Shown one piece after another: positions 54,678 through 63,807 of a stretch of 64,000 bases of DNA. Numbering within the stretch: position 1 is the stretch's first letter; the number at the start of each line of letters is the position of its first letter. The notes beneath the pieces were generated by a model. That model worked only from the letters and a program-made list of their open reading frames with translations. It had not been told where the DNA came from and did no database searches. This DNA comes from Eubacterium sp. (GTDB lineage Bacteria > Bacillota > Clostridia > Lachnospirales > Lachnospiraceae): contig JAFQXO010000004.1 of assembly GCA_017406925.1 (NCBI GenBank), positions 1-64,000 of the forward strand, given 5' to 3'. Both the position numbers and the translations under genes were made by a program.

Positions 54678-54750
54678 CACCTTTTGTATTTTCAAAATAA
54701 CACATTACAAAATATTTTTCAATAGGATTATTAAAGAAAAAGGGACGAAA

Positions 54751-56964
54751 ATGATTAAGGTAAAATTATTTGATTTTCAAAAAGAAGCAGTAGATAAATT
54801 GCTAGATTATGCTTTATCTCATGATACTAAGAATACTATTACTATGAAGGCCCCAACAGGGTCGGGAAAGACGGTTATGCTTATCGATTATATTGATAAG
54901 TTTATAAATCATGTTGGCAATGAGTATGCTTTTGTTTGGCTCTGTCCTGGCAAGGGCGATCTTGAAATGCAAAGTTATGAGAGTATGCTTAACATTGCGC
55001 CAGGTTTGAAATCAGGGGATTTATTCGACGCTTTGAACAATGGATTCGAAGAAGGAAGTACAACATTTATTAATTGGGAATTGATTACAAAAAAAGGTAA
55101 TCGTGCTATTACAGATAGTGAAAAGAAAAATCTTTACGATAGAATAGATGAAGCAAAGCGAAACGGAATAAAATTTATAGTAATAATCGATGAAGAGCAT
55201 AGTAATGACACGAAAAAAGCGAATGATATAATTAATTATTTTAACCCAGAGCATATTATCCGTGTAAGTGCTACGGCCAAAAAGAATCAAAAAACAGAAT
55301 TCTTTGAGATTGATGAGCAAGATGTAATTAATAGTGGGCTTATAACCAAAGCTATATATGTTAATGAAGGAATAGAAGACGATACCGAAGTGGATGAAGA
55401 TTATAAATTTTTATTGCCTCTGGCAGACGAGAAGCGAAAAGAAATGATTAACAGTTATAAAAAGTTAGGTGTAAATGTAAATCCTTTGGTGCTGATTCAA
55501 TTTCCGAACGGAAAGCCCGAGTATATAGAAGCTGTAGAAAAGCAACTTGAAACAATGGACTATACATATAATAACGGAATGGTTTCGAAGTGGATGAGTG
55601 GTGCACACAAAGATTTACCAGATAACCTTACTGAAAACAATAGCACTAAAGCGTTCCTATTAATGAAGCAAGCTATATCAACTGGTTGGGATTGTCCTAG
55701 GGCGAAGATTTTGGTAAAACTTCGTGAAAACATGAGTGAACAATTTACAATTCAGACTATAGGTAGAATCAGACGTACCCCAGAGCGTAAACACTACGAA
55801 GATGAGGTGCTCGACTATTCATATGTTTATACCTTTGATGAAGAGTATAAAAATGGACTCATAGGAGAACTGGATAGGGCGTACGAACCAAGGAGGCTAT
55901 TCTTAAAAGACAAGTGTAAAGAGATAACTCTAGAGAAAGAAAATCGCGATTTAGATTATGAAGGTCTAGGATCAAAGGAAGTGTGCGAAACTATCTTCGA
56001 ATACTTAAAAGATAAATACAAGCTAACAGATGATTATAAAAAGAATGAAGAAATACTAGCTGGAAGAGGCTTCGTGTTTGGCGATGAAATAGACAAACAA
56101 ATAGGCGCTGGAAAAGTAGCATTAACAGAAGATTTAGAAAAGGGAATAGAGCATAAAAATATTAAAGTGAGGATGGACACACATCTTCATGGAATCATGC
56201 GACTTCACAATGAAGACATACTTAAGCATATTCTTGGAATGTCTAACGAAGAAGTGAGAACTATATTATTACGCTTGTTTAGAAATGAGAAAAAGAAAAA
56301 GTTCAAAATACTTGCACTGAAAACAAAAGAGTACAATGCCTTTATCATAAATAATATTGATAAACTTAAAGAAGATTTTAGAGAAGTAGTAGCAAAAAAA
56401 TATAGTCAGAAAAAATTGTTTACCCATATTCCAAATCCGAAAAAATCCACATTTAAAATTCCTGAAATGGATTTTTATAATTATGATGTTGGAGTGAAAG
56501 ATGAAACTTTATATGAAAAAAATGTATATGAAGGATATACATCAGGCTTTGTTACGAGTAATGTAAGAAGTGGTCCGGAAATGCTGTTTGAAGAGTATTG
56601 CAACAATGATACTGATATTGAATGGTTTTATAAAAATGGAGATAAAGGGCAAAACTATTTTTCTATAGTTTATGTGGATGGTGTATATAATCAACACCTT
56701 TTCTACCCAGATTATTTAGTTAAGGATAAAGAGGATAATATCTGGATAATAGAAACTAAGGGTGGCGAAAAGAAAGGTGAAGATAAAAACATAGATAAAC
56801 AAGCAAAGAATAAATTTAAAGCATTTAAAAATTACGCCAATAAGCATAATATAAAATGGGGTTTTGTCCGTGATAAGGATAACAAGTTATATATAAACAA
56901 TACAGAGTATGAAGAAGATATGAATAGTGATAATTGGGAAAAAATAGAAAAACAACTGAAATAA
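54751..56964 (+). CDS. res: Type III restriction endonuclease subunit (Res)
   Basis: Res is the ATP-dependent translocase and nuclease that cuts DNA with Mod. The 737-residue protein has superfamily 2 helicase motifs: Walker A KAPTGSGKTVM (about residue 33), motif II IDEEHSN (about 146), motif III RVSATA and motif VI IQTIGRIRRTPE (about 335). The C-terminal PD-(D/E)xK nuclease reads PDYLVKDKEDNIWIIETKGG (about 654). It is shorter than EcoP1I/EcoP15I-type Res (about 970) but appears intact at both ends. AT-rich like mod. A putative toxin-antitoxin cassette of about 270 bases separates it from mod. Confidence 0.92.
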   Translation: MIKVKLFDFQKEAVDKLLDYALSHDTKNTITMKAPTGSGKTVMLIDYIDKFINHVGNEYAFVWLCPGKGDLEMQSYESMLNIAPGLKSGDLFDALNNGFEEGSTTFINWELITKKGNRAITDSEKKNLYDRIDEAKRNGIKFIVIIDEEHSNDTKKANDIINYFNPEHIIRVSATAKKNQKTEFFEIDEQDVINSGLITKAIYVNEGIEDDTEVDEDYKFLLPLADEKRKEMINSYKKLGVNVNPLVLIQFPNGKPEYIEAVEKQLETMDYTYNNGMVSKWMSGAHKDLPDNLTENNSTKAFLLMKQAISTGWDCPRAKILVKLRENMSEQFTIQTIGRIRRTPERKHYEDEVLDYSYVYTFDEEYKNGLIGELDRAYEPRRLFLKDKCKEITLEKENRDLDYEGLGSKEVCETIFEYLKDKYKLTDDYKKNEEILAGRGFVFGDEIDKQIGAGKVALTEDLEKGIEHKNIKVRMDTHLHGIMRLHNEDILKHILGMSNEEVRTILLRLFRNEKKKKFKILALKTKEYNAFIINNIDKLKEDFREVVAKKYSQKKLFTHIPNPKKSTFKIPEMDFYNYDVGVKDETLYEKNVYEGYTSGFVTSNVRSGPEMLFEEYCNNDTDIEWFYKNGDKGQNYFSIVYVDGVYNQHLFYPDYLVKDKEDNIWIIETKGGEKKGEDKNIDKQAKNKFKAFKNYANKHNIKWGFVRDKDNKLYINNTEYEEDMNSDNWEKIEKQLK

Positions 56965-56999
56965 AAATAATCGCCAGTAATACTGGCGATTATTTTTAT
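56961..56999. terminator. Bidirectional terminator between res and the methyltransferase
   Basis: A perfect 19-bp palindromic stem (56961-56979 with 56981-56999) overlaps both stop codons. It shares TAATCGCCAGTA with the toxin-antitoxin terminator at 54616-54627. Confidence 0.88.
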
Positions 57000-57874
57000 T
57001 TCTTCATCCACCTGCCACTTGCTCCGCAAGGAAGGACAAGTCCGTTAGATGCTACAGGCAGTCCGACTTCATTGGCTTCAGCTACACCGCCGAACTTAGA
57101 AACAATGCAAGTATTAATCATATATGAAAGAACTGCAGGCTGTAGGCCGGTCGTGTATGAGTTGATGAGGAAGAAGAGTGCATCATCTTTCAATACTTCA
57201 GTAGTGAGTTCGATGAATTCGAATATGTTGTCCTCAATCTTCCAAATCTCACCTTTAGGGCCTCTGCCGTATGATGGCGGATCCATGATGATGGCATCAT
57301 ATTTGTTGCCACGCCTAATCTCGCGCTCGACGAATTTTTTACAATCATCGACTAGCCATCTTACAGGTCTGTCAGCCAAGTTAGAACTCTTAGCGTTTTC
57401 CTTGGCCCAGCCAACCATACCTTTCGATGCATCCACATGTGTGACATGCGCTCCAGCCTCTAATGCCGCTAGAGTAGCACCGCCTGTATATGCGAAAAGG
57501 TTTAAAACCTTGATCTCTCTATCAGGATTCTCAGCCTTTGCCTTCTTTATGATCTCGCTAAACCAATCCCAATTAGTCGCCTGTTCAGGGAATAAGCCCG
57601 TATGCTTAAAACTGAAAGGCTTCAAATTAAACGTAAGATTTTTATAATTTATAGTCCATGCCTCCGGCAAATCGTGGAATTCCCACTCGCCACCGCCTTT
57701 TTTGCTGCGATGATAGTGTCCGTTAGGGCGATACCACCTATTATCAGACTTTTCAGTGTCCCAAATCACCTGTGGGTCTGGTCTGACAAGGAAAAAATCC
57801 CCCCAGCGCTCCAACTTTTCGCCGCCAGAAGTGTCTAAAACCTCGTACTCTTTCCAATTATCTGCAATCCACAT
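56996..57874 (-). CDS. Class I SAM-dependent RNA methyltransferase (RlmI-like)
   Basis: This 292-residue methyltransferase has SAM motif LNLFAYTGGATLAALEAGAH (about residues 123-143), acidic VDASKGMVGWAKENA and catalytic IIMDPPSYGRGPKGE (about 196). The NLFAYTG plus DPPS combination is typical of rRNA cytosine-C5 methyltransferases of the RlmI/YccW group, though the N-terminal PUA domain is absent. The target RNA is uncertain. It is transcribed towards res and its composition is like the core genome, so it marks the right edge of the island. Confidence 0.85.
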   Translation of the reverse strand: MWIADNWKEYEVLDTSGGEKLERWGDFFLVRPDPQVIWDTEKSDNRWYRPNGHYHRSKKGGGEWEFHDLPEAWTINYKNLTFNLKPFSFKHTGLFPEQATNWDWFSEIIKKAKAENPDREIKVLNLFAYTGGATLAALEAGAHVTHVDASKGMVGWAKENAKSSNLADRPVRWLVDDCKKFVEREIRRGNKYDAIIMDPPSYGRGPKGEIWKIEDNIFEFIELTTEVLKDDALFFLINSYTTGLQPAVLSYMINTCIVSKFGGVAEANEVGLPVASNGLVLPCGASGRWMKK

Positions 57875-57983
57875 ATATGTCTCCTATAATAATAGTTATT
57901 GCGAAAGCACTAATCGTGACTTCGTCAATGAAAATAGTAAAACTAATGCGAAAAAATGTCAAACTATCACATAAAAAAAGTGC

Positions 57984-58012
57984 TTGCATTTATATATTTT
58001 TTGTTATAAAAT
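57984..58012 (+). promoter_or_regulatory. Promoter of the S10-spc operon
   Basis: TTGCAT (57984-57989) and TAAAAT (58007-58012) with a 17-base spacer lie 259 bases before rpsJ. The overlapping TATAAA (58005-58010) would give 15. Confidence 0.75.
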
Positions 58013-58265
58013 GGTTCTTGCTGTGGCATTGATAGCGTTGATACGTGAGGTTGCTACATTATATAAAGCTTACAATGTATGTATAATGTAGGTTTTTACG
58101 TGGAGCGAATGTCAAGTTATGAAACTGGCGACAAGTCACTGTACTACATAAGGTCCACCAGTAGAGTGGAAACACCGTGTGAGAGTTGCACATATTTATG
58201 ACACACACGGACAGGTTGTACGGTCACCGCTTGTCGTGCTAAATAGTACGAAAAGGAGGCGACTT
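58013..58265 (+). promoter_or_regulatory. Long structured leader of the S10 operon with attenuator
   Basis: This transcribed, gene-free leader has a 10-bp perfect stem CTACATTATA (58054-58063) with TATAATGTAG (58082-58091) followed by GTTTTT, which looks like an intrinsic terminator early in the leader. Further downstream are TCCAC/GTGGA (about 58151-58170) and CCGTGTG/CACACGG (about 58173-58213) pairings. The AAGGAGG before rpsJ ends it. Such a leader fits ribosomal-protein feedback by premature termination, but I do not recognise the class. Confidence 0.65.
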
Positions 58266-58270
58266 TTTTT

Positions 58271-58585
58271 ATGGCACAGGCACAGAAAATGAGAATTACA
58301 TTAAAGGCTTACGATCACAAGTTAGTAGATCAGTCAGCCGCTAAGATTGTTGAAACTGCTAAGAAGGCAGGATCAGATGTAAGTGGTCCAGTACCTCTTC
58401 CAACTAAGAAGGAAGTAGTTACTATTCTTAGAGCTGTACACAAGTACAAGGATTCTAGAGAGCAGTTTGAGCAGAGAACTCATAAGAGATTAATCGATAT
58501 TATCTCACCTACTCCAAAGGCAGTAGATTCTTTATCAAGACTCGAGATGCCAGCAGGTGTTTATATCGATATTAAGATGAAATAA
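58271..58585 (+). CDS. rpsJ: 30S ribosomal protein S10
   Basis: S10 is a small-subunit head protein that also pairs with NusB in antitermination. The 104-residue product has [30 protein letters not shown] sequence ([16 protein letters not shown]) and GPVPLPTKK. The AAGGAGG site precedes the ATG. First gene of the operon. Confidence 0.97.
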   Translation: MAQAQKMRITLKAYDHKLVDQSAAKIVETAKKAGSDVSGPVPLPTKKEVVTILRAVHKYKDSREQFEQRTHKRLIDIISPTPKAVDSLSRLEMPAGVYIDIKMK

Positions 58586-58639
58586 TTCATCTAGAATGAA
58601 CGCATTAGCGTTCCGCTGTAGAAATGGAGGTATTTTATA

Positions 58640-59269
58640 ATGAATAAGGCTATTTTAGCTAAGAAAGTTGGAATGACTCAAGTATTCACTGATAGTGGTG
58701 AGTTAGTACCAGTAACTGTTCTTCAGGCAGGCCCATGTGTAGTAACACAGGTTAAGACTGTTGAGAACGATGGATACTCAGCACTTCAGGTTGGATTTGA
58801 GGACATCAGAGAAAAGTTAGTAAACAAACCTGAAAAGGGTGTGTTTGACAAGGCTGGAGTTTCTTGCAAGAGATATGTGAGAGAGCTCAAGTTAGAAGGA
58901 GAGTATGCAGTAGCTGATGAAATCAAGGCTGACATCTTCGAGGAAGGTGACAAAGTTGATTGTACTGCAATCGCAAAGGGAAAAGGTTTCCAGGGTGCGA
59001 TTAAGAGACACGGACAGAGTAGAGGACCTATGACTCACGGTTCTAAGTACCACAGACATGCAGGTTCAAACGGTTCATGTTCATCTCCAGGTAGAGTATT
59101 CAAAGGAAAGAAGATGCCAGGTCACATGGGTGGCAATAAGGTTACTACTCAGAATCTTCAGATAGTGAAGGTTGATGCTGAGAAGAATTTAATCTTAGTA
59201 AAAGGTGCTGTACCGGGACCAAAGAAATCTTTAGTAACAATTAAAGAAACGGTTAAAGCCGGTAAGTAG
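58640..59269 (+). CDS. rplC: 50S ribosomal protein L3
   Basis: L3 reaches to the peptidyl transferase centre. It has 209 residues, starting [23 protein letters not shown], with the internal loop [20 protein letters not shown] and [15 protein letters not shown] site precedes the ATG. Confidence 0.97.
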   Translation: MNKAILAKKVGMTQVFTDSGELVPVTVLQAGPCVVTQVKTVENDGYSALQVGFEDIREKLVNKPEKGVFDKAGVSCKRYVRELKLEGEYAVADEIKADIFEEGDKVDCTAIAKGKGFQGAIKRHGQSRGPMTHGSKYHRHAGSNGSCSSPGRVFKGKKMPGHMGGNKVTTQNLQIVKVDAEKNLILVKGAVPGPKKSLVTIKETVKAGK

Positions 59270-59291
59270 TTTTTGAAAGGAGGACAGACAG

Positions 59292-59912
59292 ATGGCAGAA
59301 GTATCTGTTTTAAATATGAAAGGAAGCGAAGTTGGCAAGATTAAGCTTAACGACGACATCTTTGGCGTAGAAATCAAAGAAAACCTCGTACACAAAGCAG
59401 TAGTTGCACAGCTCGCAAATAGCCGTCAGGGTACACAGAAGGCCAAGACACGTTCAGAAGTTCGTGGCGGTGGTAGAAAGCCTTGGAGACAGAAGGGAAC
59501 TGGTCATGCTAGACAGGGTTCTATCAGATCTCCACAATGGACAGGCGGTGGAGTGGTATTTGCTCCAACACCAAGAGATTATTCACAGAAGATGAATAAG
59601 AAAGAAAAGAGAATCGCTCTTAAGTCAGCATTGACTTCAAGAGTTCAGGAAGGAAAGTTCATCGTAGTAGACGAAATCAAGTTCGACGCTCCTAAGACAA
59701 AGGACTTCGCAGAGATGATGTCAAACTTGAAGACTGAGAAGGCATTGGTTGTCTTGAACGACAATGATGTAAACACAGTTAAGTCAGCTAGCAACATTCC
59801 TACAGTAAAGACAGCAAACACTAGCACAATCAACGTATACGACATCTTGAAGTATGACACAGTGATCGTGACACAGGATGCTGTTAAGACTATCGAGGAG
59901 GTGTATGCATAA
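59292..59912 (+). CDS. rplD: 50S ribosomal protein L4
   Basis: L4 lines the exit tunnel and in enterobacteria represses this operon. It has 206 residues with the loop GGGRKPWRQKGTGHARQGSIRSP (positions about 65-87) that contacts the tunnel, where macrolide-resistance changes occur; it looks wild type. Its stop overlaps the rplW start. Confidence 0.97.
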   Translation: MAEVSVLNMKGSEVGKIKLNDDIFGVEIKENLVHKAVVAQLANSRQGTQKAKTRSEVRGGGRKPWRQKGTGHARQGSIRSPQWTGGGVVFAPTPRDYSQKMNKKEKRIALKSALTSRVQEGKFIVVDEIKFDAPKTKDFAEMMSNLKTEKALVVLNDNDVNTVKSASNIPTVKTANTSTINVYDILKYDTVIVTQDAVKTIEEVYA

Positions 59913-60211
59913 TGGCAGATCTCAAATATTATGACGTTATACTTGAGCCTGTAATCACAGAGAAGAGTATGAACGCTATGGTTGATAAGAAATACACATT
60001 CTACGTACATACAGACGCTACAAAGGTTCAAATTAAAGATGCAGTTGAGAAGATGTTCGAAGGCACTAAGGTTGACAAGGTCAACACAATGAATCTTTCA
60101 GGAAAGAATCGTAGAAGAGGATACACAACAGGAAAGACAGCCGCTAAGAAAAAGGCTATCGTTCAGTTGGCAGAGGACAGCGCAGATATAGAAATCTTTG
60201 CTGGACTATAA
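59912..60211 (+). CDS. rplW: 50S ribosomal protein L23
   Basis: L23 sits at the tunnel exit and docks trigger factor and SRP. It has 99 residues, with PVITEKSMNAMVDKKYTFYV and the basic loop GKNRRRGYTTGKTAAKKKA. The ATG overlaps the rplD stop (TAATG). Confidence 0.97.
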   Translation: MADLKYYDVILEPVITEKSMNAMVDKKYTFYVHTDATKVQIKDAVEKMFEGTKVDKVNTMNLSGKNRRRGYTTGKTAAKKKAIVQLAEDSADIEIFAGL

Positions 60212-60268
60212 GAATTAAGAACTATACGCACTAAAGCGTGATGACAAAAGATTGAAAGGAGAATTGAG

Positions 60269-61111
60269 ATGGGAATTAAAACATTTAACCCATATACACC
60301 TTCTAGAAGAGCTATGACTCAGCTCGACAATGCAGAGATTACTAAGGACACTCCAGAGAAGGCACTTACAAAGTCTCTCAAGAAGACAGCTGGTCGTAAC
60401 AATCAAGGTAAAATTACAGTTAGACACCACGGTGGTGGTTCTAGAAGAAAATACAGAGTAATCGACTTTAAGAGAAACAAAGAAGATATACCTGCAATCG
60501 TAAAGAGCATTGAGTACGATCCAAACCGTACAGCTAATATCGCACTTATCTGCTATGCAGACGGCGAGAAAGCATACATCCTTGCCCCAGAGGGATTGAA
60601 GGTAGGAGATAAGCTGATGAACGGCGCTAACGCCGAGGTTAAAGTAGGAAACTGCTTGCCACTCTCAGCTATTCCAATAGGTACTGAGATTCACAACATC
60701 GAGATGTACCCAGGTAAGGGCGGACAGCTCGTTCGTGCCGCTGGCAATACAGCTCAGTTGATGGCTAAGGAAGGTAAATATGCCACACTTAGACTTCCAT
60801 CAGGTGAAATGAGAATGGTACCAGTTATCAGCCGTGCTACTATCGGTACAGTTGGTAACATCGAACACGGTCTTGTTAACATTGGTAAGGCAGGACGTAA
60901 ACGTAACATGGGTATTAGACCTACCGTTCGTGGTTCTGTTATGAACCCTAATGATCACCCACACGGTGGTGGTGAAGGACGCGCACCTATCGGTCGTCCA
61001 GGACCATGTACACCATGGGGTAAACCAGCACTTGGTTTGAAGACTAGAAAGAAGAACAAGAAGTCAAACAACATGATTGTTAGAAGACGTGACGGAAGTA
61101 ACATGAAGTAA
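60269..61111 (+). CDS. rplB: 50S ribosomal protein L2
   Basis: L2 is needed for subunit joining and peptidyl transfer. It has 280 residues, starting [16 protein letters not shown], with [20 protein letters not shown] and the conserved His in [24 protein letters not shown] precedes the ATG. Confidence 0.97.
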   Translation: MGIKTFNPYTPSRRAMTQLDNAEITKDTPEKALTKSLKKTAGRNNQGKITVRHHGGGSRRKYRVIDFKRNKEDIPAIVKSIEYDPNRTANIALICYADGEKAYILAPEGLKVGDKLMNGANAEVKVGNCLPLSAIPIGTEIHNIEMYPGKGGQLVRAAGNTAQLMAKEGKYATLRLPSGEMRMVPVISRATIGTVGNIEHGLVNIGKAGRKRNMGIRPTVRGSVMNPNDHPHGGGEGRAPIGRPGPCTPWGKPALGLKTRKKNKKSNNMIVRRRDGSNMK

Positions 61112-61124
61112 GGAGGTAGGAACA

Positions 61125-61403
61125 ATGGCTAGATCACTAAAAAAAGGTCCATTTGCGGATGAGAGTTTATTGAAGAAGATTGACGAGTTAAACGAAAAAG
61201 ACGAGAAGTCAGTTGTTAAGACTTGGTCTAGACGCTCTACAATTTTCCCACAGATGGTTGGACACACTATAGCAGTCCATGATGGTAGAAAACATGTGCC
61301 TGTATACATTACAGAAGACATGGTTGGAAACAAACTTGGTGAGTTTGTTGCTACCAGACAGTTTAGAGGACACAACAAGAACGAAGGAAAAACAGAAGAG
61401 TAG
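61125..61403 (+). CDS. rpsS: 30S ribosomal protein S19
   Basis: S19 is in the 30S head next to S13. It has 92 residues: [38 protein letters not shown] and [20 protein letters not shown] precedes the ATG. Confidence 0.97.
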   Translation: MARSLKKGPFADESLLKKIDELNEKDEKSVVKTWSRRSTIFPQMVGHTIAVHDGRKHVPVYITEDMVGNKLGEFVATRQFRGHNKNEGKTEE

Positions 61404-61434
61404 AGTAACCAAGATTTGAAAGGAGGTCTCATCT

Positions 61435-61821
61435 ATGGCTAAGGGACATAGAGCTCAGATAAAGAGAGAGAGAAATGCGAACAAAGATACTAGACCATCA
61501 GCTAAGTTATCTTACGCTAGAGTGTCTACACAGAAAGCTTGTTTCGTATTAGATGCCATCAGAGGCAAGGATGTAGAGACTGCTATTGGTATTCTCACAT
61601 ACAACCCAAGATATGCATCAAAATTAATTTTGAAGTTATTAAACTCAGCTATTGCAAATGCTGAAAACAATAACAATATGGATAGAAGTAAATTATACAT
61701 TGCAGAGTGCTACGCAGGCGCAGCACCTACAATGAAGCGCATTAAACCACGAGCACAGGGTAGGGCTTACAGAATCTTAAAGAGAAACAGCCACATTACA
61801 CTAGTGCTTGATGAAAGATAA
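61435..61821 (+). CDS. rplV: 50S ribosomal protein L22
   Basis: L22 contributes a beta-hairpin to the exit tunnel constriction. It has 128 residues, with ARVSTQKACFVLDAIRGK and MKRIKPRAQGRAYRILKR at the hairpin. AAAGGAGG precedes ATG 61435. Confidence 0.97.
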   Translation: MAKGHRAQIKRERNANKDTRPSAKLSYARVSTQKACFVLDAIRGKDVETAIGILTYNPRYASKLILKLLNSAIANAENNNNMDRSKLYIAECYAGAAPTMKRIKPRAQGRAYRILKRNSHITLVLDER

Positions 61822-61836
61822 GAGAGGAGGCAAAGC

Positions 61837-62484
61837 ATGGGACAGAAAGTTAATCCACACGGCTTAAGAGTCGGAGTTATTAAAGATTGGGATTCAAAGT
61901 GGTATGCAGAGGCAGACTTTGCAGACAACCTAGTAGAAGACCATAAGATTAGAAAATATCTCAAGGACAGACTTTACAACACAGGTATCTCAAAGATTGA
62001 AATCGAGAGATCAACTGACAGAGTTAAAGTTAATGTTTACACAGCTAAGCCTGGACTCGTTATCGGTAAGGGTGGCGCAGAGATAGAGAAGATTAAAGCA
62101 GAAGTTCAGAAGATGACTGACAAGAAGTTGTTCATGGACGTAAAGGACGTTAAGAGACCTGATAAGGATGCACAGCTCGTTGCTGAGAACATTGCGCAGC
62201 AGCTTGAGAACCGTATCACATTCAGAAGAGCTATGAAGTCTTGTATGTCTAGAACAATGAAGGCAGGAGCTTTGGGAATCAAGGCATCATGTGCAGGTCG
62301 TTTAGGCGGAGCAGATATGGCTCGTACAGAGTATTACAGTGAGGGAACTATTCCTCTACAGACTCTTCGTGCAGATATCGATTATGGTTTCGCTGAGGCT
62401 GATACGACTTACGGTAAGGTAGGCGTAAAGGTTTGGATCTACAATGGTGAAATACTTCCTACAAAAGAAGGGAGTGATAAATAA
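61837..62484 (+). CDS. rpsC: 30S ribosomal protein S3
   Basis: S3 lies at the mRNA entry site and has helicase activity. It has 215 residues, starting [20 protein letters not shown], with KH motif [19 protein letters not shown] and [24 protein letters not shown] precedes the ATG. Its stop overlaps the rplP start. Confidence 0.97.
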   Translation: MGQKVNPHGLRVGVIKDWDSKWYAEADFADNLVEDHKIRKYLKDRLYNTGISKIEIERSTDRVKVNVYTAKPGLVIGKGGAEIEKIKAEVQKMTDKKLFMDVKDVKRPDKDAQLVAENIAQQLENRITFRRAMKSCMSRTMKAGALGIKASCAGRLGGADMARTEYYSEGTIPLQTLRADIDYGFAEADTTYGKVGVKVWIYNGEILPTKEGSDK

Positions 62485-62921
62485 TGTTAATGCCAAAGAG
62501 AGTTAAACATAGAAAACAATTTCGTGGTTCTATGAGAGGTAAAGCTACATCAGGTAACAAGATTACTAATGGTACACACGGTATCGTAGCAATGGAACCA
62601 TGCTGGATTAAGTCTAATCAGATCGAGGCAGCTCGTATCGCTATGACACGTTACGTGAAACGTGGTGGCCAGGTTTGGATCAAGATTTTCCCAGACAAGC
62701 CAGTTACAGCAACACCAGCCGAAACTCGAATGGGTAAAGGTAAAGGTACTGTTGAATACTGGGTGGCTGTAGTTAAACCAGGCCGTGTTCTTTTCGAAAT
62801 CGGCGGTGTAACTGACGAAGAGGCCAAAGAAGCGTTGAGACTTGCTACACACAAGCTTCCACTTAAGTGTAGAATCGCATCGCGTGAAGAATTAGAAGGC
62901 GGTGATAACAGTGAAAATTAA
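62484..62921 (+). CDS. rplP: 50S ribosomal protein L16
   Basis: L16 helps position A-site tRNA. It has 145 residues, [20 protein letters not shown] at the start and [17 protein letters not shown] in the conserved loop. The ATG at 62484 overlaps the S3 stop, and GGAGTGA (62471-62477) is the ribosome binding site. Confidence 0.97.
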   Translation: MLMPKRVKHRKQFRGSMRGKATSGNKITNGTHGIVAMEPCWIKSNQIEAARIAMTRYVKRGGQVWIKIFPDKPVTATPAETRMGKGKGTVEYWVAVVKPGRVLFEIGGVTDEEAKEALRLATHKLPLKCRIASREELEGGDNSEN

Positions 62922-63120
62922 GACATATGTAGAAGATTTGAAAGCAAAATCAGCTACAGAGCTTGAAGAAGAATTAGTAGCTGCTAAGAAGGAACTTTTC
63001 AATTTAAGATTCCAAAACGCAACAAACCAGTTAGATAACACAAGCAGAATCAAAGAAGTTCGCAAGAACATTGCCAGAATTCAGACTATTATAGTTGAGA
63101 AGGCAAACGCTGCGGAATAG
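62911..63120 (+). CDS. rpmC: 50S ribosomal protein L29
   Basis: L29 lies beside L23 at the tunnel exit. It has 69 residues: two helices with the typical [26 protein letters not shown] choose GTG 62911, since AGGCGGTGAT ends just before it; an in-frame GTG at 62902 would add three residues inside that site. It overlaps the rplP 3' end by 11 bases. Confidence 0.93.
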   Translation: MKIKTYVEDLKAKSATELEEELVAAKKELFNLRFQNATNQLDNTSRIKEVRKNIARIQTIIVEKANAAE

Positions 63121-63142
63121 TTTTTTGAAAGGAGATATTGTT

Positions 63143-63397
63143 GTGGATAGAAATTTAAGAAAGACACGTACAGGTAAAGTTACAAGCGACAAGATGGATA
63201 AGACTATCGTAGTTGCTATCGAGGATCATGTTAAGCATCCTTTGTATAACAAGATCATCAAGAGAACTTACAAACTTAAGGCTCACGATGAGGAAAACCA
63301 GTGCGGTATCGGAGATACAGTAAAAGTTATGGAGACAAGACCGCTATCTAAGGATAAGAGATGGAGACTTGTCGAGATTATTGAAAAGGCTAAATAA
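63143..63397 (+). CDS. rpsQ: 30S ribosomal protein S17
   Basis: S17 is an OB-fold primary 16S rRNA binder. It has 84 residues, [20 protein letters not shown] at the start and [17 protein letters not shown] near the end. The start is GTG 63143 behind AAAGGAG; the longer open frame from 63095 lies within rpmC. Length and alignment with other S17 proteins support this. Confidence 0.95.
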   Translation: MDRNLRKTRTGKVTSDKMDKTIVVAIEDHVKHPLYNKIIKRTYKLKAHDEENQCGIGDTVKVMETRPLSKDKRWRLVEIIEKAK

Positions 63398-63427
63398 AGT
63401 CTTTGTTGGAATTAAGGAGGAAACAGC

Positions 63428-63796
63428 ATGATTCAACAGGAAAGTAGACTTAACGTAGCTGATAATACAGGCGCTAAAGAATTGCTTACTATCAGAGTGT
63501 TGGGCGGATCTACTAGAAGATATGCTAATATCGGTGATATAGTTGTCGCTACTGTAAAGGATGCTACACCAGGTGGTGAAGTAAAGAAGGGCGACATTGT
63601 AAGAGCTGTAGTAGTTCGTACTGTTAAGGGTATGCGTCGTAAAGATGGTTCATACATCAAGTTCGACGAGAATGCCGCTGTAATACTAGGCGAAGATCTA
63701 GCACCTAGAGGAACTCGTATTTTTGGACCAGTTGCAAGAGAATTGAGAGATAAGCAGTTTATGCGAATCGTATCACTTGCACCTGAGGTATTATAG
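63428..63796 (+). CDS. rplN: 50S ribosomal protein L14
   Basis: L14 is at the subunit interface. It has 122 residues, starting [19 protein letters not shown] and including [19 protein letters not shown] and [20 protein letters not shown] precedes the ATG. Confidence 0.97.
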   Translation: MIQQESRLNVADNTGAKELLTIRVLGGSTRRYANIGDIVVATVKDATPGGEVKKGDIVRAVVVRTVKGMRRKDGSYIKFDENAAVILGEDLAPRGTRIFGPVARELRDKQFMRIVSLAPEVL

Positions 63797-63807
63797 GAGG
63801 TGTTAGT

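Noticed and set aside
54616..56979. Direct repeats as phage or integrative-element attachment sites
   Set aside because: There is no integrase, recombinase or tRNA gene near the island, and both copies lie in terminator stems. I keep them only as a possible deletion hotspot.
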